DNA from: Rothia sp. ZJ932
GTDB taxonomy: Bacteria > Actinomycetota > Actinomycetes > Actinomycetales > Micrococcaceae
Direction: 5' to 3'
Assembly: GCF_016924835.1 (NCBI RefSeq)
Contig: NZ_CP070480.1
Span: 806,001 to 870,000 of the forward strand
Length of the DNA stretch: 64,000 nucleotides
Under the pieces are notes generated by a model. The model made no database searches, was not told where the DNA came from, and saw only the letters and a list, made by a program, of their open reading frames with translations. The translations under genes were made by a program, and so were the position numbers. This document shows, piece by piece, positions 51,914 to 62,404 of the stretch (position 1 is the stretch's first letter; each line of letters starts with the position of its first letter).

Positions 51914-54010
51914 GTGGCTGAATCTACCGACCAGACAACTGGCGCGGAAATTACCGACAACAAATCATCAAGCCTGAGCAGCCTGAAATTGGCTCAACTT
52001 CAGTCTTTGGCATCGCAGTTGGGCATTGTTGGCGCTCGTCGACTGCGTAAATCAAACTTGGTGGAGGCTATTGCAGCCCACCAGCGTGGTTCCTCCGTCG
52101 CAGATCGTGCCGAAGAAACTCAGGCACCTGCTGAAAAACCTGCTCGCAAGCGCGCAGCTCAGGCAAAGGCATCAGAAACTGCTGATGAGAACACCCAGCA
52201 GAACACTGAAGCATCACAGGGCGAGGTAACAGCGGAGGACGCTAAGCCCGTTCGCAAGCGCCGCGGTAACCGCCGCGCCACCAGCAACGCTTTAGCTGAA
52301 AATCAGGAATCAGCAACCGAAAAGGGTACTCAGGAAAGCGGTGAGCAGAAGGATGCTTCTATCGACGCTGTTGCTCGTGAGGGTGCAGAATTATCAGATG
52401 ATTCCACCGAAAACACAACTAACCGCCGTACCCGTACCCGCTCAGACCGCCGCCGCAAAAAGAGCGACGATAACAGCGAGGCAACAGAGACTCAGGATTC
52501 TTCACAGCCGTCCAAGTCCTCCAACGAGTCATCAGATTCAGCAGAGAAGACTGAGAACAACGATGGTGCTGACGAGAAGTCAGAGAAGAATAACCGCAAC
52601 GAGCGTTCTGAACGCCGTACCCGCCGTGAGCGCCCCCAGCGCAACAACCGTGAAGACCGCTCAGAAGACAAGTCTGAGAAGTACGACAGGTCAGAACGCC
52701 CGAACCGCGATGACCGTAGCAATCGCGATGACCGCAACAACGGCCCGGACGATAACGACCGCCGCGAGCGCCGCAACCGCAATCGCCGCGACCGCAACCA
52801 GGAACGCCGCGACCGCCGTAACCGTCGCGGTGATAACGATGAACCCGAGATTTCAGAGGATGACGTTCTAGTACCTGTGGCCGGTATCTTGGACGTTCTT
52901 GATAACTACGCTTTTGTTCGTACCTCAGGCTGGCTGCCCGGCCCCAACGACGTTTACGTTTCTTTGGCGCAGGTCAAGCGTTACGGTCTGCGTAAGGGCG
53001 ATGCCGTGGTGGGTGCTATTCGTGCTCTGCGTGAAGGTGAGAATCAGAACAACTCACGTCAGAAGTTCAACGCTCTGGTGCAGCTGACCTCTATCAACGG
53101 TCTGACCCCTGAAGAATCAGCTCAGCGCCGTGATTTTGCGAAGCTGACCCCGCTCTACCCCAAGGAGCGTCTGCGCCTTGAGACTGAGCCTAAGAAGCTG
53201 GGCACCCGCGTCGTTGACTTGGTTGCACCGATTGGTAAGGGTCAGCGCGGTCTGATTGTCTCACCTCCTAAGGCAGGTAAGACCCTTATGCTGCAGTCTA
53301 TTGCTAACGCAATTACTACCAACAACCCTGAGGTTCACTTGATGATGGTGCTCGTTGATGAGCGTCCTGAAGAAGTAACCGATATGAAGCGCACTGTTAA
53401 GGGTGAGGTTATCGCCTCAACCTTTGACCGCCCCGCCGAAGATCACACCACCGTGGCTGAACTTGCTATTGAGCGCGCTAAGCGCTTGGTAGAACAGGGT
53501 CACGACGTTGTTGTGCTGCTCGATTCAATGACCCGTTTGGGACGCGCCTACAACCTAGCGGCTCCTGCGTCTGGTCGTATTCTCTCGGGCGGCGTTGATT
53601 CTGCTGCGCTCTACCCGCCCAAGAAATTCTTCGGTGCTGCACGCAACATCGAGGAGGGCGGCTCACTCACCATTTTGGCAACCGCTTTGGTAGAAACCGG
53701 TTCAAAGATGGACGAAGTCATCTTCGAAGAGTTCAAGGGCACCGGTAACATGGAGCTGCGTCTTTCACGTCAGCTTGCTGATAAGCGCATCTTCCCCGCT
53801 GTTGATGTCAACGGCTCAGGTACCCGCCGCGAAGAGAACCTGCTTTCTGGTGAAGAAGTCAAGATTATGTGGGGTCTGCGCCGCGTCCTTGCAGGTATGG
53901 AACAGGAACAGGCACTGAACCTGCTGACCTCACGCCTGCGTGAGACCGGTTCAAACGTTGAGTTCTTGCTCGCTGTGCAGAAGTCACAGCTCAATAAGAA
54001 CCACGACTAA
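51914..54010 (+). CDS. rho: Transcription termination factor Rho with actinobacterial insertion
   Basis: 698 aa from the GTG at 51914 (GGGAAGGAA upstream). Order: N-terminal Rho_N helices ([20 protein letters not shown]), then a very charged low-complexity insertion of about 230 residues (residues 70-310) dominated by Asn, Arg, Asp and Glu ([14 protein letters not shown] repeats). The RNA-binding CSD ([20 protein letters not shown]) and ATPase core follow: [16 protein letters not shown] (Walker A), [25 protein letters not shown] (Walker B) and [20 protein letters not shown]. The insertion is typical of high-GC Gram-positives and adds RNA affinity. Confidence 0.95.
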   Translation: MAESTDQTTGAEITDNKSSSLSSLKLAQLQSLASQLGIVGARRLRKSNLVEAIAAHQRGSSVADRAEETQAPAEKPARKRAAQAKASETADENTQQNTEASQGEVTAEDAKPVRKRRGNRRATSNALAENQESATEKGTQESGEQKDASIDAVAREGAELSDDSTENTTNRRTRTRSDRRRKKSDDNSEATETQDSSQPSKSSNESSDSAEKTENNDGADEKSEKNNRNERSERRTRRERPQRNNREDRSEDKSEKYDRSERPNRDDRSNRDDRNNGPDDNDRRERRNRNRRDRNQERRDRRNRRGDNDEPEISEDDVLVPVAGILDVLDNYAFVRTSGWLPGPNDVYVSLAQVKRYGLRKGDAVVGAIRALREGENQNNSRQKFNALVQLTSINGLTPEESAQRRDFAKLTPLYPKERLRLETEPKKLGTRVVDLVAPIGKGQRGLIVSPPKAGKTLMLQSIANAITTNNPEVHLMMVLVDERPEEVTDMKRTVKGEVIASTFDRPAEDHTTVAELAIERAKRLVEQGHDVVVLLDSMTRLGRAYNLAAPASGRILSGGVDSAALYPPKKFFGAARNIEEGGSLTILATALVETGSKMDEVIFEEFKGTGNMELRLSRQLADKRIFPAVDVNGSGTRREENLLSGEEVKIMWGLRRVLAGMEQEQALNLLTSRLRETGSNVEFLLAVQKSQLNKNHD

Positions 54011-54152
54011 CCGGCGGCGTTCGTCACTGTTTATAGACGCTACCTTGCTGATACCCCCTTCAGTAAGGTAGCGCCCTACCCGGTTCATTCCCGATCATTT
54101 TTTGTGGTTTGCTGCGGCTGCCACCTTTTACATCTACAAGAAAGCATGAACA

Positions 54153-55232
54153 ATGTTTGATTCCATTCAGACTCTGCTTGATGAACACGCTGAGCTGCAG
54201 AAACAGCTGGCTGACCCCGCGGTACACGCCGATCAGGGTAAAGCGCGTAAACTGGGCCGTCGTTACGCCGAACTTAACGGCATCGTAGAGGCACACACCC
54301 GTTATCAAGGTATCAAGGGCGATCTCGAAGCTGCTCAGGAGATGGCTGATGAAGATTCCGATTTTGCTGCTGAGGTCGAAGAGCTCGAAGCTGCTTTGCC
54401 CGCGGCAGAAGAGAAGTTGCGCCGTTTGTTGATTCCCCGTGACCCGGACGATGGCCGTAACGTCATTCTTGAAGTTAAGGGCGGTGAAGGCGGCGATGAG
54501 GCTTCACTTTTCGCTGGCGATTTGCTGCGTATGTACACTCGTTACGCTGAGTCTAAGGGCTGGAAGACCGAAATCATCGAGTCGAATATGACCGATGTGG
54601 GCGGCTACAAGGACGTTCAGGTAGCTATTAAGGGTAACTCCAATGATCCTGCTGAAGGCGTTTGGGCGCACCTCAAGTATGAAGGTGGTGTACACCGTGT
54701 GCAGCGCGTTCCCGCGACCGAATCGCAGGGACGCATTCATACCTCGGCTGCCGGTGTGCTGGTCTTCCCCGAAGTTGATGAGCCCGATGAAATCGCTATC
54801 AACCAGAATGATTTGAAGATTGATGTTTACCGTTCGTCAGGTCCCGGCGGTCAGTCAGTGAACACCACTGATTCCGCTGTTCGTATTACCCACTTGCCTA
54901 CCGGCATTGTGGTTGCGATGCAGAACGAGAAGTCGCAGCTGCAGAACCGCGAAGCGGCAATGCGCGTGTTGCGTGCTCGTTTGCTGGCGCACCAGCAGGA
55001 ACAGATTGATGCTGAGAACGCTGCCCACCGTGCCTCTCAGGTGCGTACCATGGACCGTTCCGAGCGCATCCGCACCTACAATTACCCCGAAAACCGTATT
55101 GCTGATCACCGCACCGGCTACAAGGCGTACAACCTTGACGCTGTGATTGATGGTGCTCTGGAGCCTGTGATTCAGTCTGCCATTGAGATGGATGAAGCTC
55201 ACCGTCTTGAGGCACTGGGCCAGGAGAAATAA
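54153..55232 (+). CDS. prfA: Peptide chain release factor 1
   Basis: 359 aa, reads UAA and UAG. The recognition tripeptide is PAT in [18 protein letters not shown], and the GGQ motif is in [20 protein letters not shown]. PrmC, which methylates the GGQ glutamine, is the next gene, 6 nt downstream. Confidence 0.96.
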   Translation: MFDSIQTLLDEHAELQKQLADPAVHADQGKARKLGRRYAELNGIVEAHTRYQGIKGDLEAAQEMADEDSDFAAEVEELEAALPAAEEKLRRLLIPRDPDDGRNVILEVKGGEGGDEASLFAGDLLRMYTRYAESKGWKTEIIESNMTDVGGYKDVQVAIKGNSNDPAEGVWAHLKYEGGVHRVQRVPATESQGRIHTSAAGVLVFPEVDEPDEIAINQNDLKIDVYRSSGPGGQSVNTTDSAVRITHLPTGIVVAMQNEKSQLQNREAAMRVLRARLLAHQQEQIDAENAAHRASQVRTMDRSERIRTYNYPENRIADHRTGYKAYNLDAVIDGALEPVIQSAIEMDEAHRLEALGQEK

Positions 55233-55238
55233 AACTCA

Positions 55239-56144
55239 GTGACTGATTTTCAGATACAGCCCGGTGAAGAACTAGATTCAGCTCTTCGCCGGGCTGGCGC
55301 TTTTCTTATTTCTGCTGGCATTGAATCTGCGATGGTTGATGCTCAGCTTTTGGCTGCTCACCTTGTGAGCGCTGAGCTGGGGGAGAGCGTGTCGCGTGGA
55401 CGTGTGCAGGCGCTCGCTCTGTCAGGAGCGCAGGTGCCTCCCGGTTTTGCGGAGCTGGTGAGTCAACGTGCCCAACGTGTTCCTTTGCAGCATTTGACCG
55501 GTGTTGCTTACTTTCGTCATCTGGAGCTGAACGTGGGACCGGGAGTTTTTACCCCGCGTCCTGAGACTGAGTTGTTGGTCGATCACGCACTGAACGCCTT
55601 GGAGCGGTTCAAGGCGCAGGGTGTAGGTAAGCCTGTGGTGGTTGATTTGTGTACCGGCTCTGGTGCCATCGCTGCTGCTCTTGCCACGGAGTTTCCTGCT
55701 GCTACCGTTCACGCGGTAGAGCTGAGTGCGGAGGCATATGAGTGGGCACATCTGAACCTTGAACCGTTGGGAGTCGATCTGCGCCGGGGCGATGCAACGG
55801 TTGCGTGTGAGGATTTGCTGGGAGAAGTTGATGCGGTGGCAACCAACCCACCCTATATTCCAACGGGTGCTGTTCCGAAAGACCCTGAGGTGCGTGAGCA
55901 CGATCCTCAGATAGCGCTCTACGGTGGTAGCGAAGACGGTATGGATATTCCCTATAAGATAGCCTTGCGCGCCTTTGAATTATTGAAGCCGGGAGGGTAC
56001 CTCGTCATGGAACACGCTGAAACTCAGCGGGAGTTAGCCGCCGCTATGTTCGCGGTCGTTGGCTTTGAGAAGGTTGAATCTATAAATGATTTAGCGGGAA
56101 AACCTCGCCACACGAGCGGCTATAAACCGCACCTGATTTCGTGA
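55239..56144 (+). CDS. prmC: Peptide chain release factor glutamine methyltransferase
   Basis: 301 aa. SAM-dependent methyltransferase that N5-methylates the GGQ glutamine of RF1/RF2. Motif I VVDLCTGSGAIAAAL, catalytic NPPY in AVATNPPYIPTGAV, and an N-terminal helical RF-binding domain. FTPRPETELLV is typical. GTG start at 55239 with GGAGA upstream; cotranscribed with prfA. Confidence 0.94.
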   Translation: MTDFQIQPGEELDSALRRAGAFLISAGIESAMVDAQLLAAHLVSAELGESVSRGRVQALALSGAQVPPGFAELVSQRAQRVPLQHLTGVAYFRHLELNVGPGVFTPRPETELLVDHALNALERFKAQGVGKPVVVDLCTGSGAIAAALATEFPAATVHAVELSAEAYEWAHLNLEPLGVDLRRGDATVACEDLLGEVDAVATNPPYIPTGAVPKDPEVREHDPQIALYGGSEDGMDIPYKIALRAFELLKPGGYLVMEHAETQRELAAAMFAVVGFEKVESINDLAGKPRHTSGYKPHLIS

Positions 56145-56174
56145 GTCAGTAACTTTTGAAGGTTTCGTGAAAGA

Positions 56175-57185
56175 ATGGATGCTGTGAACGCAAAGATTTA
56201 TTCTGTTGAAACTGCCGCCGAGCGCGCTGAAGCCCTTAGCGCGGCAGCTACCGCTGTGCAGGGCGGCAAAGTAATTGTTGTTCCCACCGACACCGTCTAC
56301 GGTATTGCCGCCGACGCTTTTTCGGCAGGGGGAGTTCGAGCGCTACTGGCGGCGAAGGGACGTTCCCGGCAAATGCCGCCGCCCGTGCTGATTTATAGCA
56401 GCTCGGTCCTGGCTGGGTTAGCCGATGATATCAGTGATGAGGCGCGCGCTCTTGCCGATGCTTTCTGGCCCGGTCCGTTGACTCTCATCTGCTATGCCCA
56501 GCCATCACTGACCTGGGATTTAGGCGATACCAAGGGCACTGTGGCGCTGCGTGTGCCCAGCGACGATTTGACCATTGATTTACTGCGCCAAACCGGCCCG
56601 CTAGCGGTTTCTTCCGCAAACAAAACCGGTCGCGTTGCCGCAACTACTGCTGCTGAGGCAGCCGACCAGCTGGGTGAAAATGTCGAATTGATTGTGGACG
56701 GAGGCATCCGCCCGGTTAATCGCGGTGAAGATGTTGAAGCCAAAGATATCATGCCCTCCACCATTGTTGATTGCACCGGAGAAACCCCGGTTATTGTGCG
56801 TGAGGGCGCTATTGGCGCGGACGAGATTCGTTCTGTGGCACCCGGTGCTTTAACCAAAAGACAGTGGGACGAACAGCGACGCATTGAAGCTCAACAAGCA
56901 CTAGACGCTCGAGCTATGGCTGAGGAACCGACCGCAGGTAGTGTTTCTGCGGCTCAGGTAGCAGACGAGATTGAGCACGAGCCTATCAAGCCTGCCCGCC
57001 GCGCGTCTGCACCCAGCAACACCAGCCATCTCAGCAAACTGGTGGGAGCTAGCACCTCAACGGGCGGGGTGGACCAGCTACGTACTGAGGGCGCGCACTT
57101 TGTAGAGAGCCAGCGCGCTCAGGATGTTACCAAGCCGCTCTCTGTTGATACGGCGCGTTCACTGGTGTTCGGCACTAAGAAGTAG
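56175..57185 (+). CDS. L-threonylcarbamoyladenylate synthase (TsaC/Sua5) with C-terminal extension
   Basis: 336 aa. The YrdC fold (residues 15-215) makes threonylcarbamoyl-AMP for t6A modification of tRNA: VIVVPTDTVYGIAADAFSAG, KGRSRQMPPPVLIYSS, FWPGPLTLI and LAVSSANKTGRVAATTAAEA. The last 110 residues are a low-complexity, charged extension without a recognisable Sua5 domain. Start at ATG 56175; a GTG at 56184 is an alternative. Last gene of the prfA-prmC unit, followed by a terminator. Confidence 0.9.
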   Translation: MDAVNAKIYSVETAAERAEALSAAATAVQGGKVIVVPTDTVYGIAADAFSAGGVRALLAAKGRSRQMPPPVLIYSSSVLAGLADDISDEARALADAFWPGPLTLICYAQPSLTWDLGDTKGTVALRVPSDDLTIDLLRQTGPLAVSSANKTGRVAATTAAEAADQLGENVELIVDGGIRPVNRGEDVEAKDIMPSTIVDCTGETPVIVREGAIGADEIRSVAPGALTKRQWDEQRRIEAQQALDARAMAEEPTAGSVSAAQVADEIEHEPIKPARRASAPSNTSHLSKLVGASTSTGGVDQLRTEGAHFVESQRAQDVTKPLSVDTARSLVFGTKK

Positions 57186-57211
57186 AACACCGCACTTCAA
57201 CACGGGTATAG

Positions 57212-57256
57212 AAAGAGGGGGTCGGTGACTGAACAAGTCATCGATCTCCTCTTTTT
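57212..57256 (+). terminator. Terminator of the prfA-prmC-sua5 unit
   Basis: AAAGAGGGGGTCGGTGAC at 57212-57229 pairs with GTCATCGATCTCCTCTTT (several G-U or mismatched pairs), then TTT. Confidence 0.55.
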
Positions 57257-57300
57257 ATGGGCTGTATGTGCTGCAACTCTTAGATACCGCGCTGCTTTCG

Positions 57301-58371
57301 CTAGCTGATGAACCGAGCATCCTGCTTTTTGCCCAGCGCTGTGTGCGCATCGCGTAAGACCTCGCTCACCCGTGGGGTGGGAATCAGCTGGTGCTCTTGT
57401 GCCCATGAATCGTCTTGATCTTGCCCGAACCACATTAGCTCAATGCGGCGCACGGGTGCTTGAAAGCGGTCACCCAGTGCTTCAGAAATAGCGTAACCGG
57501 CTGCAACGGCGACGCGGGCGATGCTGGCAGGAATCTGCAGGGGTAGGCGGCGTCCTGCATCCACCAGCACACTCTTGGCAGTTGCTCCTTCCCAGGGTTG
57601 CAGAACGATGCTGGGGAGATGTCCGTCGAAAGCACCGACCTTAACCGTGAACTCAGCGAGGGCGTAGTTTGAGGCAATGGGGGTGCGGTGGTTACCTGCT
57701 GCGACAGATGCTAGGGGAGAAGATGCAAAGCGGGCAAATGCCTCGGTGGTGCGCCGTCCTCTGCCCATCACTGACGTCGCACGCACAATGCACAGCTCAA
57801 GTGCATGATGCGGTGCCACCGTTGCGGGGGCGGACGCGGGTGCCGCCGGGAAATCTGAGTGTGCGGAGCCGGGGGCAGCACCTGCAGCAGCCTGCTTGTT
57901 AATGAAACGTTCGAGGTTCAACAGAACTTCTTCGCCGAGAGCTTTGGAAAATGAGTAAGCGGAGAATGGCTGGGTAACGGGGGTAGAGTCAAGCACTTCC
58001 ACGTTGCCCTGCACCGCTGCACTGCTCATGTGAATTAGGCGCTTGATGCCTGTTCGTTGAGCTGCGATAGCGATAACAGCGGGGAGCAGGGCGTTGGCAC
58101 CGACTAGGGGCGCTAAATCTTGTTGTGAGGGGGCAGCTAAGCCAGAAGCGTTAATAACAACTTCAGCCCCGGCAAAAGAATCTGCGAGAGAGTCAATAAT
58201 TGCTTCTAACCGTCGTGCCTCTTTAATCAGGGTTTTAGCATCGGTTGCGTGAGTTGATAGGCGGGGAGCCTCAATAGGGTCAGCTTCAATACCTTCAGCT
58301 CGCAGTCGAGCTAAAATGGCAGACCCCACGAAACCGCTGGCTCCAATGACTTTCCACGGTGATGAACTCAT
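57301..58371 (-). CDS. NAD-dependent epimerase/dehydratase family protein
   Basis: 356 aa from the ATG at 58371 (GAGGGGAAG upstream). Extended SDR fold: GASGFVGSAILARL as the nucleotide-binding glycine motif, INASGLAAPSQQDL, then SSAAVQGNVEV and the catalytic YSFSK (Tyr-x3-Lys). An Ala/Pro-rich insert lies around residue 195 (AAAGAAPGSAHSDFPAAPAS). Probably modifies a nucleotide sugar for the polysaccharide genes opposite. The ORF extension to 58581 is rejected for lack of family-like sequence. Confidence 0.8.
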   Translation of the reverse strand: MSSSPWKVIGASGFVGSAILARLRAEGIEADPIEAPRLSTHATDAKTLIKEARRLEAIIDSLADSFAGAEVVINASGLAAPSQQDLAPLVGANALLPAVIAIAAQRTGIKRLIHMSSAAVQGNVEVLDSTPVTQPFSAYSFSKALGEEVLLNLERFINKQAAAGAAPGSAHSDFPAAPASAPATVAPHHALELCIVRATSVMGRGRRTTEAFARFASSPLASVAAGNHRTPIASNYALAEFTVKVGAFDGHLPSIVLQPWEGATAKSVLVDAGRRLPLQIPASIARVAVAAGYAISEALGDRFQAPVRRIELMWFGQDQDDSWAQEHQLIPTPRVSEVLRDAHTALGKKQDARFIS

Positions 58372-58632
58372 CTGTTGTATCTTCCCCTCTTTTATAAAAA
58401 TAGGTGTGCTGCTTACTGATAAGCACTTTTGAGGTACACACCTATAACTGTGACACAGGAAGAGGTTAAAAACACGAAGATTTATCAGAGTCGGAGGGGA
58501 CAAAGGTAGAAGTAGGCAACAAAGTCTTCTCTGACTTTCGGTAAACTTACCTAAGATAGTCGTCTCTCGCCGCACCTTCATAGTGGAGGGTGCTGCGAGC
58601 TACGAATTTTCAGAAAGGCTCTGTTCTCTTCG

Positions 58633-60507
58633 ATGAATCAACTGCAACCGGCAGTGTCGGTCACTTCAAGCACCCGCAACGTCATGACTGCCCCCGATCG
58701 TGTGGTCGCCGTGGTCGTGACCTACAACCGCCTTAACCTGCTGCGCTTGACCCTGCAAGGCATCGAAAACGGTGCGAAGGTGCCTGATGCTGTTGTCATC
58801 GTTGATAACGCTTCGACTGACGATACTCCTTCTTTCTTGGCTAACCTTGAAACGTCTCTCACTGTTGATGTGGTGCGACTCGATGAAAATACCGGTGGTG
58901 CCGGGGGTTTTGCGGTGGGCATCGATAGAGCGCTGACACGACACCAGGCTGATCTCGTGTGGGTGATGGACGACGATACTGAACCGACCGAAAATACCTT
59001 GAGCGAATCGTATGCAGCCTGGTACAACTATGCCCCGGTGCGTTTGCAACGTCCTGCAGTTGTTGCCTCAACGGTGGTGTGGGATAACGGCCAAGAGCAC
59101 CCCATGAATACTCCGCGCACTATGTTCGCAGCAGGGGAACAGCGCCACCGTCGCGCTCAAGCTGTTGGCGCCCGTCCCATTCGCTCTGGCTCCTTTGTCT
59201 CTCTGATGATGGATGCTGCCGTCATGCGCCAGTACGGGTTACCGCTGGCTGACTTCTTTATCTGGAATGACGATTTTGAGTATTCCACCGCGCTGATCCG
59301 CCACAGCAACGGAATATCTGTCGAAGGATCAGTGGCTAAACACCACACCAAAACCTTCGGTACCACTAACGCTGCCCCCGGCCCGCGTTTTTACAATGAC
59401 GTGCGTAATAAGCTCTGGGTCTTTACCCGCCGCCGCACCCTCAACCCCCTCGAAAAATTCTTGTACGGGGGATCCACTGTACGTCTGTGGATGAGTACTA
59501 TGCTCAACACCACTGACAAAAAAACCTACGGTGGGTACCTGGCTCAGGGAATCAAGGACGCGCTGATTCGCTTTCGCAGTAATGAGCAGGTTCTGCACAA
59601 CCTCTATAGCTTGGAATCCACCCACCCCGTAGAACTTGCCCCGGTGGCAACAGACTTTACCGTGCTCATGAGTGTCTACCGTGCCGATACCGCTGAGCAA
59701 CTTGAAGAATCGCTTCGCTCAAACCTCGTGGAACAAGAGCTCAAGCCTGCCGAGCTGGTCCTTGTTCTCGACGGGCTCCTTGCCCCAGACGTAGAAGCAA
59801 CCATCGACCGCTGGATGCACAGCTCCCAGCAGGGGAGCACCTGCCCTATCACTCTCGTCCGTCTGACAGAGAACGCAGGTCTAGCCGCAGCCCTGACCGA
59901 AGGATTGCGCTACTGCAACCACGACATCATCGCGCGAGCGGATGCTGATGACATCTCAACCCCGCAGCGTTTCTCAACACAGATCCCGCGTATCGCCGCG
60001 GGTAACCTAGCGGTGTTGGGCGCGTCCATGCTTGAATTTGAAAGCACCACTAGCACCGATCAGCCTGTGCGCCAAGCATGCACCGGGGTGCAAAATATTC
60101 GCAGGGTGCTGCGCTCGCGCAACCCCATCATGCACCCCACCGTCGTTTTCCGTAAAAGCGCGGTGGAATCAGTGGGCGGGTACGAACACGTGACAGGTGC
60201 CGAAGACTACTGGCTGTGGGCACGCTTGAGTATGCGAGGCTATCGTCTTGATAATCTGGCTCAACCTTTGGTGCGCTACAGGGTCGGAGCCGGCGCCTAT
60301 GAGCGCAGGGGTGGCACCGAAGCGCTGCGAAAAGACTTCGAACTTCAACATCGCCTTTACACCGGAGGATTCCTCACAGGAATTCAAACCGCCAAAAACT
60401 TGAGTGTGCGTCTGGTTTACCGGGCGTTACCGGTTGGTACTCGAAAGAACCTGTACCGATCAATGATTGGTCGTTCATTTGCTTCTACTTTCAGGAAGGG
60501 AGGGTAA
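58633..60507 (+). CDS. Tandem family-2 glycosyltransferase fusion
   Basis: 624 aa with two glycosyltransferase domains. The first (about 20-330) has VVAVVVTYNRLNLLRLTLQG, NTGGAGGFAVGIDRAL and VWVMDDDTEP, resembling galactofuranosyl- or rhamnosyltransferases of the GlfT type. The second (about 342-560) has FTVLMSVYRADTAEQLEESL and ARADADDISTPQRF, a GT2 capsule-type domain with DxD. Together they may add two different sugars to one lipid-linked glycan. No membrane helix. Starts a probable operon with the dehydratase and WecA genes. Confidence 0.8.
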   Translation: MNQLQPAVSVTSSTRNVMTAPDRVVAVVVTYNRLNLLRLTLQGIENGAKVPDAVVIVDNASTDDTPSFLANLETSLTVDVVRLDENTGGAGGFAVGIDRALTRHQADLVWVMDDDTEPTENTLSESYAAWYNYAPVRLQRPAVVASTVVWDNGQEHPMNTPRTMFAAGEQRHRRAQAVGARPIRSGSFVSLMMDAAVMRQYGLPLADFFIWNDDFEYSTALIRHSNGISVEGSVAKHHTKTFGTTNAAPGPRFYNDVRNKLWVFTRRRTLNPLEKFLYGGSTVRLWMSTMLNTTDKKTYGGYLAQGIKDALIRFRSNEQVLHNLYSLESTHPVELAPVATDFTVLMSVYRADTAEQLEESLRSNLVEQELKPAELVLVLDGLLAPDVEATIDRWMHSSQQGSTCPITLVRLTENAGLAAALTEGLRYCNHDIIARADADDISTPQRFSTQIPRIAAGNLAVLGASMLEFESTTSTDQPVRQACTGVQNIRRVLRSRNPIMHPTVVFRKSAVESVGGYEHVTGAEDYWLWARLSMRGYRLDNLAQPLVRYRVGAGAYERRGGTEALRKDFELQHRLYTGGFLTGIQTAKNLSVRLVYRALPVGTRKNLYRSMIGRSFASTFRKGG

Positions 60508-60511
60508 ACAC

Positions 60512-62404
60512 ATGGAAACTACCAACACAACAACCCTGCCCGTGGTAAATACCGGTTACGAGCGTAAGAAATGGTGGCAGTACGTTCAGATTGCCTTGGA
60601 CTCGCTGTCATGGAGCCTTGCCCTGCCCCTGGGATTCTTCCTGCGTTATGGCGGTCAGCTGGAGCAGATTAACCCCACCGGTATCACCGTTGTGGTGCTC
60701 ACCGCTATCATTGTGCAGATTGGGCTGGGCGCGCTTTTCGGTCTTTACCGCGGACGCTACTCCTACGGGTCATTTGCCGAGGGCAAAATTCTTTACCCCG
60801 TCACCCTAGCGGTTACGGTCTTCATGCTACTGGCGCTCTTGCTTTTCGCCTGGCACATTAGCGTGCCCCGTTCTGTCATTCTTATTGCCTTCCCCTTTGC
60901 CTTGCTGCTGATGATGGTCATGCGCTATCTCAAACGCATCGTTGAGGATTACACCAATCGTCCTTCTTACGAACATACTGAGCCGGTTATTGTCTACGGT
61001 GGCGGTTTTGTGGGTCGTTCTTTTGTTTCGAATTTGATGTCGGATTCAAAGTCGACCTACCGACCGGTAGCTATTGTCGATGATGATCCTTCTTTGCGTA
61101 ATGCGCGCATCCAGTCTGTTGCTGTTATGGGTACTGGCAAAGACCTCGAGACCCTGGTCAAGCGCTACCATGCAACTAAGGTCTTTGTTGCAATGACCGA
61201 TATCAAAGACTCGAAATTGAGCAATATTAGTCAGCGTATGCATGAGCTGGGTGTTGATGTGCACCGGGTTAAGAACATGATTTCTAATATTGCCGGTTTG
61301 AATGACGAGAGCGTTAAAGACGTCAACCGCCATATTCTTGAAGGTATTCGCGGCAAGATTGATTATCAGATTCGCACCGAAGACATCAAAGCCTACATTA
61401 CGGGTAAGCGGGTGCTGGTGACCGGTGCCGGTGGTTCTATAGGTTCAGAGCTGTGTCGTCAGATTCATGAATTTGAGCCCGCTGAGCTGATGATGCTTGA
61501 CCGCGATGAGACCCTTTTGATGGAGACCCGCTACACCATCTGGGGTGACTCCAACCTCAATGACCCCTCAGTGGTGCTGGCTGATATCCGTGATCGGGGC
61601 GCGCTGGAGAAAGTATTTACTGAACGTCAACCTGAGGTTGTATTTCACGCTGCCGCGCTTAAACACGTTACAGCGCTTGAGGCTTACCCCGAAGAAGCCT
61701 GGAAAACCAATACATTGGGCACCAAGAACGTACTGGAAGCTGCATCTAAGGTTAATGTTGAAGCTTTTGTTAATATCTCGACGGATAAGGCTGCTGACCC
61801 CACAACCGCTCTTGGTCAGTCAAAGTTGAGCGCCGAGATGCTCACCGCATGGTACGGGGAACAGACCGGCAAACGCTATGTATCAGTACGCTTTGGTAAT
61901 GTCTTTGGATCGAGGGGCTCTATTAAACCGCTCTTCACCCGTCAGATTATGGACGGCGGCCCGATCACTGTGACCGACCCTGACGCTACCCGTTACTTTA
62001 TGCTGATTCCCGATGCTTGCCTGCTAGTGATGACAGCGGGAGCAATCGGTGCCCCCGGCGAAGTGATGGTGCTCGATATGGGAAAGCCTGTCAAAATCTA
62101 CAGCGTGGCTGAAAACCTTATTCGAACTTACGAACGTTATGACGTGAACATCGCCGTGACCGGGTTGCGTCCGGGAGAGAAACGGGACGAGGTTCTGTTT
62201 GGTAGCAGCGAGGATTTCAGGGTGAGCGATAAGAACTCCTTTATCTCCCACACGCGCGCTATTCCGCTTGATCCTGAGCACTTAGATTACTCCAAGTGGT
62301 ACAAGCACTATCTTGATGACCGCACCTACGGGCGTGACTCATCAGGTCAGCTTCACGCCCAAAAGATGGCGCACCGTACCGAAATATCACAGGAGCAATC
62401 ATGA
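60512..62404 (+). CDS. Membrane nucleotide-sugar dehydratase (FlaA1/PglF/CapD-like)
   Basis: 630 aa from the ATG at 60512 (GGAAGGGAGGG upstream). Four hydrophobic segments in residues 20-140 (SLALPLGFFLRYG; TVFMLLALLLFAWHI) precede a CoA-binding-like domain and a SDR dehydratase domain with VTGAGGSIGSELCRQI, VFHAAALKHV and NISTDKAADPTTALGQSK. This class makes UDP-4-keto-6-deoxy-GlcNAc, precursor of rare amino sugars. It overlaps wecA by 4 nt, so its product is probably the sugar handled by the glycosyltransferases of this operon. Confidence 0.9.
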   Translation: METTNTTTLPVVNTGYERKKWWQYVQIALDSLSWSLALPLGFFLRYGGQLEQINPTGITVVVLTAIIVQIGLGALFGLYRGRYSYGSFAEGKILYPVTLAVTVFMLLALLLFAWHISVPRSVILIAFPFALLLMMVMRYLKRIVEDYTNRPSYEHTEPVIVYGGGFVGRSFVSNLMSDSKSTYRPVAIVDDDPSLRNARIQSVAVMGTGKDLETLVKRYHATKVFVAMTDIKDSKLSNISQRMHELGVDVHRVKNMISNIAGLNDESVKDVNRHILEGIRGKIDYQIRTEDIKAYITGKRVLVTGAGGSIGSELCRQIHEFEPAELMMLDRDETLLMETRYTIWGDSNLNDPSVVLADIRDRGALEKVFTERQPEVVFHAAALKHVTALEAYPEEAWKTNTLGTKNVLEAASKVNVEAFVNISTDKAADPTTALGQSKLSAEMLTAWYGEQTGKRYVSVRFGNVFGSRGSIKPLFTRQIMDGGPITVTDPDATRYFMLIPDACLLVMTAGAIGAPGEVMVLDMGKPVKIYSVAENLIRTYERYDVNIAVTGLRPGEKRDEVLFGSSEDFRVSDKNSFISHTRAIPLDPEHLDYSKWYKHYLDDRTYGRDSSGQLHAQKMAHRTEISQEQS